The notes: generated by a model from the sequence alone, not told the origin. Positions 54,712-63,552 are shown, counted from the first letter of the stretch. The stretch: 64,000 nt of DNA from Mesorhizobium qingshengii (GCF_027563465.1 NZ_JAPFQA010000013.1:62001-126000); one strand, 5' to 3'. Program-made: numbers and translations.

Positions 54712-55083
54712 TCAGCCTTGTCCGCCATCGGCCCACATCTGCTCCACCTGCTCGGCGCTCTCGCCCATTACCGTGCAGTTGACACAGCCATAGCGCGCTC
54801 CCCGCACCGAAAACGCAAACCTGGAATGGCCGTGCAGGCGGATATCCTTGTCGATAACCGTAAAGTTCAGATCGGCAAGGCGCACAGGGTAGCCGTCCGG
54901 GAACCTTGCAAGCCTGTCATTGCTGAAATCGGCTGTGCTGTATGATCCACCTATCATCCACTTCCAGGTTTCAATCGACCAATCCTCGATGAACTTGCGC
55001 GGATCGGACGGCGAACCCGGTGCGAATGGGTTGTAAAGCGCGCCGAGCCGTGCCCGGCGCCTTTTGCTTGCCACAAAACCCAC
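54712..55083 (-). CDS. Hypothetical protein with CVNC motif
   Basis: About 123 aa if a GTG near 55083 is used. The frame is open to 55299, but upstream of about 55163 it is antisense to the phospholipase-A2-like gene. The text from NPFAPGSPSDPRKFIEDWSI to the end looks like real protein, with RLADLNFTVIDKDIRLHGHS and GCVNCTVMG. No family recognised and no signal peptide. It may be N-terminally truncated or have an unusual start. Confidence 0.5.
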   Translation of the reverse strand: MGFVASKRRRARLGALYNPFAPGSPSDPRKFIEDWSIETWKWMIGGSYSTADFSNDRLARFPDGYPVRLADLNFTVIDKDIRLHGHSRFAFSVRGARYGCVNCTVMGESAEQVEQMWADGGQG

Positions 55084-55162
55084 CAGTGTGGCATCAGGCG
55101 TGCGGCACCAACCACGGGTCGGGTCGCCAGGTGGGGAAATCCAGAAAGCTGGCGCGGGAAAA

Positions 55163-55606
55163 ATGCGAGCCGTTCTTGCCATCCTGCCACTGGTTTTCGT
55201 CTCGGCCTGCGCCAATCCGTGGACGAAGGTGCCGGAGGCCGAACTGCCCAAGCCGATCCGTACCGCGATGGCCCGGCCCTCGCCTCTCGTCTTCGGCAAC
55301 TATTGCGGCCCCGGTACCCGCACCGGCGATCTGTCGGCCCGGCCGGTCGACCGCCTTGATGCGGCTTGCCGGATCCATGACGCCTGCTACATCGCCCGCC
55401 ACAACCATTGCGACTGCGATGGTACCCTTGTCGCCTCGGCGAAAGCGATCCGCGACGACAGGACGGCGCCGCGCAAAATGCGCGGCAAGGCGGAACTCCT
55501 CATCGCCACCTTTGCCATTCCCGTCTGCAAGGTCTTTCCGCAGGGCTTCATGCCGCCGCGCGACCCGGCGCAATTGAACGCCCTGAAGGCCGGAGCGACT
55601 GGGTGA
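55163..55606 (+). CDS. Exported phospholipase A2-like lipoprotein
   Basis: 147-aa protein. The N-terminus MRAVLAILPLVFVSAC is a short signal with a lipobox-like end (Cys16). The PLA2 signature appears as LDAACRIHDACYIARHNHCD, with the catalytic His-Asp pair and the adjoining cysteines, and NYCGPGTRTGD resembles the calcium-binding loop. It would act on phospholipids in the envelope or outside. Its stop overlaps the GTG start of the next, phospholipase-D-like gene. Confidence 0.78.
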   Translation: MRAVLAILPLVFVSACANPWTKVPEAELPKPIRTAMARPSPLVFGNYCGPGTRTGDLSARPVDRLDAACRIHDACYIARHNHCDCDGTLVASAKAIRDDRTAPRKMRGKAELLIATFAIPVCKVFPQGFMPPRDPAQLNALKAGATG

Positions 55607-57765
55607 ACGGCCAAGCATCCATCGCCCTCGCCCTGTTTGGCCTGGCGCTCACGGCGCTTGCCGGCTGCACCAGCGCTGGCCGCGATGCCTGCGACGTCCT
55701 GCAAGGCCAAGAAGCCTGTGCGCGTCCTTCGCTGTCGGCTGGCACATCCGGACCGCGGGTCGCCGCCGCGCAATTCTTCGGCGACGCCGGCGCCAGCGAT
55801 TACGAGAAGCGGTTCCTGGCGCTGCTCGCCCACAACAAGGTCGGTGCCATGGATCGCGCCAATGGCACCGGTCCTTTCGGTCACGATTACCATGACGTCC
55901 GCAACGGCGACTTCCAGGCGACCTACCGGACGCTGCGGCAACTGGCCGGGCCGGTTGCCGAAACGCATCTGCCACCGGCCGGCAGTGACAGCGGCGAGGG
56001 CCATTTCGACGGACGCTGGCGGGTGTCGCGGCAGACCCTCTACATCGATGCGGCGGCGCGGCCTTCGGCGCCCAAGGTTTTCGACTTTTCCGGCCTGCAG
56101 GCCCGTAGCGTCGAGATCGTGCTGCGCCAGGCTGGCACGCAACCGGCCGTCATCGAGGGCACATGCGACGGCGCGCTGGCGATCCGCGACGGCGGCAACT
56201 CACGCACCATCGCCATGGGCTTGGCATTCCGCTTTCGCCTGTCCGGCGAGGACGACACGGTCAGCCTGTTCCCGAGCGATGCCCTGAACCGCTGCAACCT
56301 CCGCGTCCGCTCGAATCTGGCCCCAACCGGCGCTCCGCTCACCATCCTGCGCGAAGAGGTCGCCGACCCGCCGCTCGCCGCCTTCGACAGTCGCTACCAA
56401 CGCTGCCCGACGCCCGACGCCGCTGGTCTCGACCCCCTTGGCCGGGCCTTCTATGCCAGCCGTTGGCTGTCGCAGACCTGCGCCTTGCCGATCGGCAAGC
56501 CGCGCCTGCTGCGGAAGTCGCGTGACGGCTTCAATGCCAAGGTCGAGGCCCTGATGGGCGCGCCGCTGTCCGACAGCGCCATCGACAGGGGCGATCCGGA
56601 CCTGCCTCTCGACTTCTCGAAAGCACCAAGGCTCAAGCTGATCTATCTGTCGTCGCTGGAGTTCAAGGCGGACTTTTCCGGCCGCATCATGGAACGGCTG
56701 ATCCGCCACCATGCCGCCCTCGGCACCAAGGTGCGCATCATGGTCACCGACGTGCTGGAGCGCGACAAGGACGATGCCCTGCTGCACCGGCTGGCGGCCG
56801 AATTCCCCAATGTCGAGTTGCAGGAATATCGCTGGCGGGCCGATCAGGGCGCGCCGATCGACGAGCAGCTTTCACAACTGCACAAGACCCATCACGTCAA
56901 GATGCTGGCCACGCTGGCGCAGGATCCCGCGCGCTCGCGCGTCATTATCGGCGGCCGCAACATCCATGACGGCTTCCTGTTCCACCGGCCGATCGATCTG
57001 TCGCCCTATCCGGACCTGCAGCAATACGGCAAGACGGATGGGTTTTCGCTGAACTACTATTCGAACTGGAGCGACTTCGACATCGAGTTCGCCGACCCAG
57101 CCACGGTCGAGACGCTCTCAGCGCATCTGTCGACATTGTGGTTGCGCGACGCCGACACCAACATCGCGCGCCCCTTCTCCATTCCGGTCCGTTCCGATGG
57201 CCGCCGCCCGTCGGGCACGGCGCGGCACTTCATTTCCGTGCCCTACGAGGACGGCCACGCGCTGGAGGATTACTTCGTCGAACTGGTCGACGCCGCCCAG
57301 CGCCACATCCAGATCGTCAATCCCTACCTCAACCTGACGCCGAAGCTTGGCCTCGCCTTCGACCGGGCACTGGCCCGTGGCGTCAGGATCGACATTGTCG
57401 GCCGCATCGATCTCAAGGGCGATATCGGCGGCAAATTCCTCACCGCGCTCAACAAGCTGTTCGTCGAGGAATACGGCGACCGCATCAACATCCGCGAGTT
57501 CAAGGCGCCCGATGTCGTGCTGCATTCCAAGATCATGATGATCGACGAACGGCTGGTCGCCATCTCGTCGGTCAATCTCAACAACCGGAGCTTCTTCCAC
57601 GACTCGGAGAACGGCATGATGGTCCTGGACCCGGCCTTCTACGCCAGGATGAAGCCGATCTATGACGACTATGTCGCCCACTCGAACCCGGTCGCGACCA
57701 AGGTGACGATACCGTGGCCCTATCGCCTGCTGTTCGACCAAGACTGGGTCAAGCAGGCGTTCTGA
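55603..57765 (+). CDS. Phospholipase D-like lipoprotein
   Basis: 720-aa protein. N-terminal lipoprotein signal (ALALFGLALTALAGC, lipobox LAGC at residues 19-22), then a long region of unknown fold (about 30-300), then a PLD domain pair. The second HKD motif is canonical (LHSKIMMIDE, His641, Lys643, Asp648, then SSVNLNNRS). The first is aberrant: THHVKMLATLAQD has His431 and Lys433 but Leu at the Asp position, followed by IIGGRNI. GTG start overlapping the PLA2-like stop (GTGA), so the two are translationally coupled. The frame is open further upstream, but in the PLA2-like gene. Confidence 0.8.
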   Translation: MNGQASIALALFGLALTALAGCTSAGRDACDVLQGQEACARPSLSAGTSGPRVAAAQFFGDAGASDYEKRFLALLAHNKVGAMDRANGTGPFGHDYHDVRNGDFQATYRTLRQLAGPVAETHLPPAGSDSGEGHFDGRWRVSRQTLYIDAAARPSAPKVFDFSGLQARSVEIVLRQAGTQPAVIEGTCDGALAIRDGGNSRTIAMGLAFRFRLSGEDDTVSLFPSDALNRCNLRVRSNLAPTGAPLTILREEVADPPLAAFDSRYQRCPTPDAAGLDPLGRAFYASRWLSQTCALPIGKPRLLRKSRDGFNAKVEALMGAPLSDSAIDRGDPDLPLDFSKAPRLKLIYLSSLEFKADFSGRIMERLIRHHAALGTKVRIMVTDVLERDKDDALLHRLAAEFPNVELQEYRWRADQGAPIDEQLSQLHKTHHVKMLATLAQDPARSRVIIGGRNIHDGFLFHRPIDLSPYPDLQQYGKTDGFSLNYYSNWSDFDIEFADPATVETLSAHLSTLWLRDADTNIARPFSIPVRSDGRRPSGTARHFISVPYEDGHALEDYFVELVDAAQRHIQIVNPYLNLTPKLGLAFDRALARGVRIDIVGRIDLKGDIGGKFLTALNKLFVEEYGDRINIREFKAPDVVLHSKIMMIDERLVAISSVNLNNRSFFHDSENGMMVLDPAFYARMKPIYDDYVAHSNPVATKVTIPWPYRLLFDQDWVKQAF

Positions 57766-57793
57766 TGAATTCGAGCGACACCATCGCGGCGCC

Positions 57794-59050
57794 CTATCGC
57801 AGATAACGCTCCTGCGCCAGCGCGCGGACATCGATGTCCGGCACCCGGTTGGAGATGATGTCGGCCAGCACCTTGCCCGAACCGCAGGCCATGGTCCAGC
57901 CGAGCGTGCCGTGGCCGGTGTTGAGATAGAGATTGGAAAGCTCGGTGCGGCCGATCAGCGGTGGGCCGTCCGGCGTCATCGGCCGCAGCCCGCACCAGAA
58001 GGTCGCCTGCCGCATGGCGCCGGCGCCCGGGAAGAGATCGCCGACCGAGTGTTCCAGCGTGCGCCGCCGCGATTCGTGCAGCCTGAGGTCGAAGCCGGAA
58101 ATCTCGGCCGTGCCGCCGACGCGGATGCGGTCTCCGAGCCGGGTGATCGCCACCTTGTAGGTCTCGTCCATCACCGTCGACACCGGTGCGGCGGCGGCAT
58201 CCTGGATCGGCACGGTGATCGAATAGCCCTTGACCGGATAGACCGGGATCGGCCGCTTCACCCGGCGCATGAACGCCGCCGAGTAACTGCCCAACGCCAT
58301 CACATAGGCGTCGGCGGCTTTCCAGCCCTTGCTGGTCGAGAGATTGGCGATGCGGTTGCGGCTGCGAATGACGCGCCAGATCGTCACGTCGTATTCAAAC
58401 TTGACCCCGCGCGCCACGCAAAGCTCAGTCAGCCTGTCGGTGAACATCTTGCAGTCGCCGGTCTCGTCGCCCGGCAGCCTGAGGCCGCCGACGAATTTCT
58501 CGCGCACCCCGGCCAGCGCCGGCTCCGCCCCGATGCAGCCGTCCTGGTCGAGGATTTCATAGGGCACGTCATATTTCTTCAGCACCTCGACATCGCCGGC
58601 GGTGCCATCGAACTGCTTTTGCGTGCGAAACAACTGCAGCGTGCCCTGGGTGCGTTCGTCATAGGCGATGCCGGTCGCTTCGCGCAGCGCCTTCAGCGTG
58701 TCGCGGCTGTACTCGGCCAGCGGCACCATGCGCGATTTGTTGATCGCGTAGCGCTCGGCCGTGCAGTTGCGCAGCATCTTGACCAGCCATGTCCACATAT
58801 GCGGGTCGAAGGCCGGCCGAACCACCAGCGGGCCATGCTTCATCAGCAGCCATTTGATCGCCTTCAGCGGAATGCCCGGCCCGGCCCAGGGCGAGGCATA
58901 GCCGGGCGAAATCTCGCCGGCATTGGCGAAGCTGGTTTCCAGCGCCGGGCCTTTCTGGCGGTCGATCACCGTCACCTCGTGGCCGGCCTCGGCGAGATAA
59001 TACGCCGTGGTCACCCCGATCACGCCACTGCCCAGCACCATGATTTTCAT
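57794..59050 (-). CDS. dadA: D-amino acid dehydrogenase small subunit
   Basis: 418-aa FAD-dependent enzyme oxidising D-alanine and other D-amino acids to keto acids. FAD motif MVLGSGVIGVTTAYYLAEAG at the start; GYSITVPIQDAAAAPVS and the C-terminal LYLNTGHGTLGWTMACGSGK are typical of DadA. Two adjacent ATGs (59053, 59050); the second is better spaced from GGAG. An alanine racemase gene lies 1.4 kb upstream on the same strand, making a D-alanine catabolic pair. Convergent with the phospholipase genes. Confidence 0.94.
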   Translation of the reverse strand: MKIMVLGSGVIGVTTAYYLAEAGHEVTVIDRQKGPALETSFANAGEISPGYASPWAGPGIPLKAIKWLLMKHGPLVVRPAFDPHMWTWLVKMLRNCTAERYAINKSRMVPLAEYSRDTLKALREATGIAYDERTQGTLQLFRTQKQFDGTAGDVEVLKKYDVPYEILDQDGCIGAEPALAGVREKFVGGLRLPGDETGDCKMFTDRLTELCVARGVKFEYDVTIWRVIRSRNRIANLSTSKGWKAADAYVMALGSYSAAFMRRVKRPIPVYPVKGYSITVPIQDAAAAPVSTVMDETYKVAITRLGDRIRVGGTAEISGFDLRLHESRRRTLEHSVGDLFPGAGAMRQATFWCGLRPMTPDGPPLIGRTELSNLYLNTGHGTLGWTMACGSGKVLADIISNRVPDIDVRALAQERYLR

Positions 59051-59110
59051 CATTCACTCCTTGCGCCACGTCCTTCAGGACCCCGATGGACGTGGCCGCA
59101 TTTCCAATTT

Positions 59111-59158
59111 GCGCATGATCCCTTGCGAAAATCGATGCCGATTTTCGAGACCATGCGC
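59111..59158. repeat. GCGCATGATC-type palindrome, copy 2
   Basis: 48-bp hairpin: GCGCATGATC / GACCATGCGC outer arms, inner stem GCGAAAATCG / CGATTTTCG. Located between dadA and the Rnk-like gene on the same strand, 61 bp before dadA. Confidence 0.8.
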
Positions 59159-59168
59159 CGTTGCCCAT

Positions 59169-59711
59169 TCACGCTGCCGAGGGACCCGGGTCGTCGTCCT
59201 CTGTCTGCCGCATTCCGGCTCTCTCGCCAAGAGGCCGCCTGTCGGCCGCGGCGCTGTAGACGAGGGTGAGCCCATGCGGTCGCCTGAGCTCGGCTTGGGA
59301 TTTCTCCTTGACTGCCCGCCGCGCGGCCTCCGGCTGGTAGAGCACTGCCTTGATCAGGATCGACTCCCGCCTGCCGTCTGGATGTTCGATCGATGTCGTC
59401 TGCCCTTCCGCCATGCCGAGCATGCGGAGGCCGCGCCGCGTTGCGACCGACAGGCTGGAGCCGACCGGTCCGCGGACCTCGTTTTGCACCAGGGTTCGCG
59501 TCTCGGCAGGGCCGGCATCGATACGAAACACCACTCTGCTGTTCAGCGTGACGATATCGGGTCCGACCGAATCGATCGGGACGACATCGGCGGTTGAAAG
59601 CTTGTGCTCGAGCATGTGCGCGATCGGATCCGCGAATGCGCGCCGGCGCTCCAGCATGACTTCGAGGACGGCGAAGTCCTTCGTCGTCAGGCAGCAATTC
59701 ATGGCTGTCAT
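59169..59711 (-). CDS. Rnk/GreA C-terminal-like protein (nucleoside diphosphate kinase regulator family), first copy
   Basis: 180-aa protein. The GreA/GreB C-terminal-type domain (FKBP-like) is seen at about 45-120: VPIDSVGPDIVTLNSRVVFR and VATRRGLRMLGMAEGQTTSI. The C-terminal 60 residues are a charged extension without known domain. Rnk-type proteins bind RNA polymerase near the secondary channel. Two ATGs are possible (59711, 59702). Followed 14 bp away by a paralogous gene upstream on the same strand. Confidence 0.75.
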   Translation of the reverse strand: MTAMNCCLTTKDFAVLEVMLERRRAFADPIAHMLEHKLSTADVVPIDSVGPDIVTLNSRVVFRIDAGPAETRTLVQNEVRGPVGSSLSVATRRGLRMLGMAEGQTTSIEHPDGRRESILIKAVLYQPEAARRAVKEKSQAELRRPHGLTLVYSAAADRRPLGERAGMRQTEDDDPGPSAA

Positions 59712-59725
59712 CACCGCCTCCGCGC

Positions 59726-60148
59726 TCACGACGGCTGCTGGCCGGAGGGGGGCGTGTCGACGGCTTCGACGGTCACCGACAGTTCCCGGCCGCCACGGCT
59801 GCTCCAGCACACCACCTGCCCGACGGCCGCACCGATGAGCGCTGTCCCCATCGGCGTCAGCACCGAGATCCTGTTGTCGGAAATGTCGGCCTCGCCCGGA
59901 TAGACCAGCGTGATGCGCTGCGTGTCTCCGCCTTGGCCGCTGATTGTCACCGTGGAGCCCATTCGCACCACGTCGGCGGGCATTGCCGCGGCATCCGTGA
60001 TGACGGCCCGATCCATTTCCGAGAGCAGATCTTCGGCCGTCTCGGGCGCGCGGTCGAGAAACGTCCTCGCCAGGCCCGTCAGCCTGTCATGGTCGGCATC
60101 GCTGACCAGAAGCCGGCTCTGTGGGCGTAGTCCTGTTGCATGTCGCAT
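59726..60148 (-). CDS. Rnk/GreA C-terminal-like protein, second copy
   Basis: 140-aa protein with an N-terminal helical part (LSEMDRAVITDAAAMPADVV) and the GreA/B C-terminal domain: MGSTVTISGQGGDTQRITLV, NRISVLTPMGTALIGAAVGQ, then the usual end. It is closer to canonical Rnk in layout than its neighbour. The ATG at 60148 (MRHATGLRP) is used; upstream ATGs at 60160 and 60172 are possible. The 60149-60420 gap holds a CCCCGG/CCGGGG-closed hairpin (60270-60311) and no gene. Confidence 0.8.
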   Translation of the reverse strand: MRHATGLRPQSRLLVSDADHDRLTGLARTFLDRAPETAEDLLSEMDRAVITDAAAMPADVVRMGSTVTISGQGGDTQRITLVYPGEADISDNRISVLTPMGTALIGAAVGQVVCWSSRGGRELSVTVEAVDTPPSGQQPS

Positions 60149-60420
60149 GGCAAACCTCATGAATTGGCGCATCGAACAGATGCGCGCTTGCCGCCGTGCC
60201 GATGGCGGCTTGATGAAAAGCCGACAGCCGCGAGGCCGTCTGGCTTGAGGATGGTGATGTCAGGTAGATGCCCCGGTTCGGACGGACGCCAAAAGGCGGC
60301 CGCGCCGGGGCTACGATCCCGCGATCGGGCAGACCCTGAACAAGGTTCTGATATGGGCGAGGTTGCTCATGCCCCGAACCTTGCCGACAGGCGTCCGCTT
60401 GTCAAGCGCGGCCAAAGCGC

Positions 60421-61560
60421 TCAACCGCCGACATAGTCGCGATGAAAGCGCGGGCCGAGGCTGGTCAGGATTTCATAGCCGATGGTACCGGCATGGCCGG
60501 CCGCGTCGTCGACGCTTTGCGAGGGGCCGAGCAGCTCGACGAGGTCGCCATCGCGGAGCTTGCCGGACGGCAAGGCGGATATGTCGAGAATGATCGAATC
60601 CATCGACACCCGCCCGAGGAAGGGCAACCGCACGCCTTCGAACCAGGCCGCGGACGCCGCGCGTCGATGCCAGCCGTCCGCATAGCCAAGCGAGATCGTC
60701 GCAGCCGTGAGAGGAGCCGTCGTATGGAACGTGTGGCCATAGCCGACCCCAACGCCGGCCTCCAGCACCCGTGTCTGGACGACCTTGGCCTCCAGCCTCA
60801 CCACCGGCAGCATCGGGTTCGGTCCTGCCGGCGTCGGATTGATACCGTAGAGCGCCGCGCCAGGCCGGGCAAGATCGTGGTGAAAGCGCTGCCCGAGAAA
60901 GATGCCGGACGAATTGGTGAGCGAGGCCGGCGCCATAGGCAGCATCATGCGCAGCCGCTCGAACGCCAGTCGCTGCCGCTCATTGGCCGGATGTTCCGGC
61001 TCGTCGGCGCAGGCCAGATGGCTCATCACGAAGCGGAGATCGATGCCGTCAAAGGCACGCGGATCGAGAGCAATGCGCTCGACATCCCCTGGCGGCATGC
61101 CAAGCCGCGACATGCCGCTGTCGACCTGGATCGCCGCCGGCAGCTTCCGGCCGGCACGGCTGGCCGTCTCGCGCCAGGCGGCCAGTTGCGCGAGGCTGTT
61201 GACGACGGCGGAAAGGTCGGCCGCCGCGGCATCCGGCTCGGCACCGGGCGGAATGCCGTTCAACACGAAAATGGCGGGCCCCGGCCCAAGCGAACGGCGC
61301 AAGGCGATACCCTCGCCCAGAAGCGCGACGAAGAAGATCTCGCAACCTTCGCGCAGCAGCGCCGCCGCCACCTGGCTCGCGCCAAGCCCGTACCCGTCGG
61401 CCTTGAGCACGCCGGCGCAACGCACGCCGCCCAATTGCGCTTTCAGCCGCCGGTAGTTTTCACGGATCGCGCCAAGGTCGATGGTGAGGACGGCCCCGGC
61501 CGCCGCTTTGCTTATGGCGGTGACGTCCTCGGACGGCGGCTTCTTGGGGGCGTCGTTCAT
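60421..61560 (-). CDS. alr: Alanine racemase
   Basis: 379-aa PLP enzyme interconverting L- and D-alanine. PLP-lysine in VLKADGYGLGAS (Lys53), GYGHTF with the catalytic Tyr, and the active-site VSMDSIILDIS near the C-terminus. With dadA on the same strand it can serve D-alanine catabolism, or cell-wall supply. The ATG at 61558-61560 is used; the upstream extension crosses a palindromic repeat. Confidence 0.95.
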   Translation of the reverse strand: MNDAPKKPPSEDVTAISKAAAGAVLTIDLGAIRENYRRLKAQLGGVRCAGVLKADGYGLGASQVAAALLREGCEIFFVALLGEGIALRRSLGPGPAIFVLNGIPPGAEPDAAAADLSAVVNSLAQLAAWRETASRAGRKLPAAIQVDSGMSRLGMPPGDVERIALDPRAFDGIDLRFVMSHLACADEPEHPANERQRLAFERLRMMLPMAPASLTNSSGIFLGQRFHHDLARPGAALYGINPTPAGPNPMLPVVRLEAKVVQTRVLEAGVGVGYGHTFHTTAPLTAATISLGYADGWHRRAASAAWFEGVRLPFLGRVSMDSIILDISALPSGKLRDGDLVELLGPSQSVDDAAGHAGTIGYEILTSLGPRFHRDYVGG

Positions 61561-61572
61561 GGCGACCCTTCC

Positions 61573-61620
61573 AATGCATGTCGCCCAAAAGTGGCTTCGG
61601 TCTTGGGACAACGACATGCA
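61573..61620. repeat. ATGCATGTCG-type palindromic element, copy 2
   Basis: 48-bp palindrome, arms ATGCATGTCG and CGACATGCAT, interior CCCAAAAGTGG as in copy 1 (16143-16194). It is 12 bp upstream of the alr start and could affect alr expression. The remaining 61621-61751 shows nothing recognisable. Confidence 0.88.
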
Positions 61621-61751
61621 TACAAACAGAGACCAAAGCGCGGCGCATGAATCCGTATCAGCGCGACGCGCCTTGGTGGCGGATGGACATCAATAGGACC
61701 GTCGGATCAGGACGGCAACTGCGGCCGTTTCAACCGCCGCCGATCGTCCAG

Positions 61752-62273
61752 CTATCGCACCAGATGCCGGAACACCGCCACCACCTCTTCATAGACATGA
61801 CGCTTGAACGGCACGATCAGGTCGGGAAGATCCTGCATCGGCCGCCATGACCATTTGTCGAATTCGGCGGTGTGGTTGCCCGGCGGTGGATTGATCTGGA
61901 TCTCGCTGACATCGCCGTGGAAGCGGAAGGCGAACCATTTCTGCGTCTGGCCGCGATACCGCCCCTTGTAGGCAATGCCGACGAGTTCATCCGGCAAATC
62001 GTAGTTGATCCAGCCCGGCGCCTCGGCCAGCAGCGAGACGCTACGCATGCCGGTCTCCTCATAGAGCTCGCGCTCCGCCGCCTGCAAGGGCTCCTCGCCC
62101 TTGTCGATGCCGCCCTGCGGCATCTGCCAGAGTTGCGTCGTGCCGGCAAACTCGCTGTCCGGTTCCGCAATGCGATGCCCGACCCAGACCAGGCCATCGG
62201 CATTGAGGATCATCAGCCCGACACAGGGACGATAGGGCAGCGTTTCGCGATCAATCTTTTTTTTCTTTGGCAT
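61752..62273 (-). CDS. rppH: RNA pyrophosphohydrolase RppH
   Basis: 173-aa Nudix hydrolase removing pyrophosphate from mRNA 5' ends. The Nudix box is at residues 54-76 (GGIDKGEEPLQAAERELYEE then TG), preceded by WQMPQGG; DETPYRPCVG-type start (ETLPYRPCVGLMILNADG) and KWFAFRFHGD are typical of RppH. A lysine-rich N-terminus (MPKKKKIDRE). It follows the deacetylase gene by 38 bp on the same strand. Confidence 0.94.
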   Translation of the reverse strand: MPKKKKIDRETLPYRPCVGLMILNADGLVWVGHRIAEPDSEFAGTTQLWQMPQGGIDKGEEPLQAAERELYEETGMRSVSLLAEAPGWINYDLPDELVGIAYKGRYRGQTQKWFAFRFHGDVSEIQINPPPGNHTAEFDKWSWRPMQDLPDLIVPFKRHVYEEVVAVFRHLVR

Positions 62274-62311
62274 CAGTCAGTCTTTCCAACCGTCTTGCGA
62301 TCAGGCCGTGG

Positions 62312-63493
62312 CTAGCCTTTTTGCGGATCGATCGCCACCGCCGAAATCGGCACGATCTCGATGCCGCGTTTCTTGGCTTCGACCACCCAGGACGACACCG
62401 TGTCGACCGTCAGGTCGAAGGCCGAGCCGATGCCGACGGCAAAGCCCTTGGCGCGCGCTGTGGCTTCCAGCCCGTCGAGTTTCTTCAGGATGGCGCCACG
62501 ATCCTGGACGGCATCGATCGCCGTGTCGCCGGAAACGAAGGGCACGCCGTCCTTCAGCGCCAGGTCCGGTGCAAGGCTGCGCGCCGACGAACCATCATCG
62601 ATAAAGGCGAGCCCGCGTTTGCCGAGCTCGGCCATGAACGGCTCCATCGCCGCCGCGTCGGCGGAAAAGCGCGCGCCCATGTAGTTCATGACGCCGGTAT
62701 AGTTTGTCGTCCGCGACAGCGCCCAGTGCAGGTTCTTCAGATTCTCGTCCGCGCTCGCCGCCACCGTCAGCGTGTTGCGGCCCGGGTTGACGTTCGGATA
62801 ATCGAACGGTTCGAGCGGCACCTGCATGACGATCTCGTGGCCGCTCTGCCGCGCCGCCTGCATCCAGCGGCCGATGCTGTTGCCTTGCGGCGCGAAGGCC
62901 AGCGTCACCTCCGGCGGCAGCTTGGCGATGGCCGCCTGGGTGCCGGTCTGCGAAACCGCGAGCCCGCCGATGACGATCGCCACGCGTGCGCCGCGCGCGC
63001 CGGACCAGGGCCGCGCATAGACGTCGAACGGCCGCCGGCCATCGGCGGCGCGCACGGGCAACGGCCCGCTGTCGCTGGCTTCGATCAGCGCCTTGTCTGG
63101 AATATGTGCGATCTTCAGGTTCTGGCCGATGGTCGACGGATCGTGGATGACGATGGACGCCTTGGGCGGGCCATCGCCCTCTTCGGTCTGCACATGAATG
63201 ATCTGCGGCCCGCCCGTCCTTGCCGGGCTCTCCGCCTTTGGCGTGGCGACCGGAGCCAACGCGGCCGGCGCTGCGGCGGGTTCGGCGGCCGCGGTCACTT
63301 TCGGTGTCGAAACGGTAACCTCTTGCGGCTTTCGAAACGGCTTTTCCCTGAGCGCGATCGCACCGGACACGCCGACCACCGCGAGCACGACAACGGACGC
63401 CATGACCGCGCCTGAGCCGACCCTGCCGGCGGCGCGCGGCGACCGGACGGTCTGTCCGAGCGGGCGTTCGATGTCCTTGCCTATGTCAGCCAA
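62312..63493 (-). CDS. Divergent polysaccharide deacetylase family protein (YibQ-like)
   Basis: 393-aa exported or membrane-anchored protein. One N-terminal helix (about residues 30-48: ASVVVLAVVGVSGAIAL), a Pro/Ala-rich linker, then the YibQ/DUF610 barrel (about 165-390) with VAIVIGGLAVSQTGTQAAI, VMNYMGARFSADAAAM and GLAFIDDGSS. The start is taken as TTG at 63493 (LADIGKDIERP), since an ATG slightly upstream is in another frame and stops; this start is uncertain. Usually encoded beside a ctpA-type protease, as here. Confidence 0.82.
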   Translation of the reverse strand: MADIGKDIERPLGQTVRSPRAAGRVGSGAVMASVVVLAVVGVSGAIALREKPFRKPQEVTVSTPKVTAAAEPAAAPAALAPVATPKAESPARTGGPQIIHVQTEEGDGPPKASIVIHDPSTIGQNLKIAHIPDKALIEASDSGPLPVRAADGRRPFDVYARPWSGARGARVAIVIGGLAVSQTGTQAAIAKLPPEVTLAFAPQGNSIGRWMQAARQSGHEIVMQVPLEPFDYPNVNPGRNTLTVAASADENLKNLHWALSRTTNYTGVMNYMGARFSADAAAMEPFMAELGKRGLAFIDDGSSARSLAPDLALKDGVPFVSGDTAIDAVQDRGAILKKLDGLEATARAKGFAVGIGSAFDLTVDTVSSWVVEAKKRGIEIVPISAVAIDPQKG

Positions 63494-63506
63494 GCCATAT
63501 CCCCGG

Positions 63507-63552
63507 GCGCATGATCCCGAAAATGGGAACCTTTCGAAAAAGACATGTGCGC
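63507..63552. repeat. GCGCATGATC-type palindrome, copy 3
   Basis: GCGCATGATCCCGAAAATGG paired imperfectly with AACCTTTCG...GACATGTGCGC, 14 bp upstream of the deacetylase start. Confidence 0.75.

Noticed and set aside
55408..55602. Upstream extension of the PLD-like frame
   Set aside because: It lies inside the PLA2-like gene in another frame; the GTG at 55603 gives a proper lipoprotein signal.
60270..60311. CCCCGG/CCGGGG hairpin downstream of alr as terminator
   Set aside because: Long loop and no T-run; kept only as a remark.
60140..60436. 98-aa plus-strand frame between the Rnk-like gene and alr
   Set aside because: Arg/Pro-rich with no plausible fold, and overlaps the start of the minus-strand gene.
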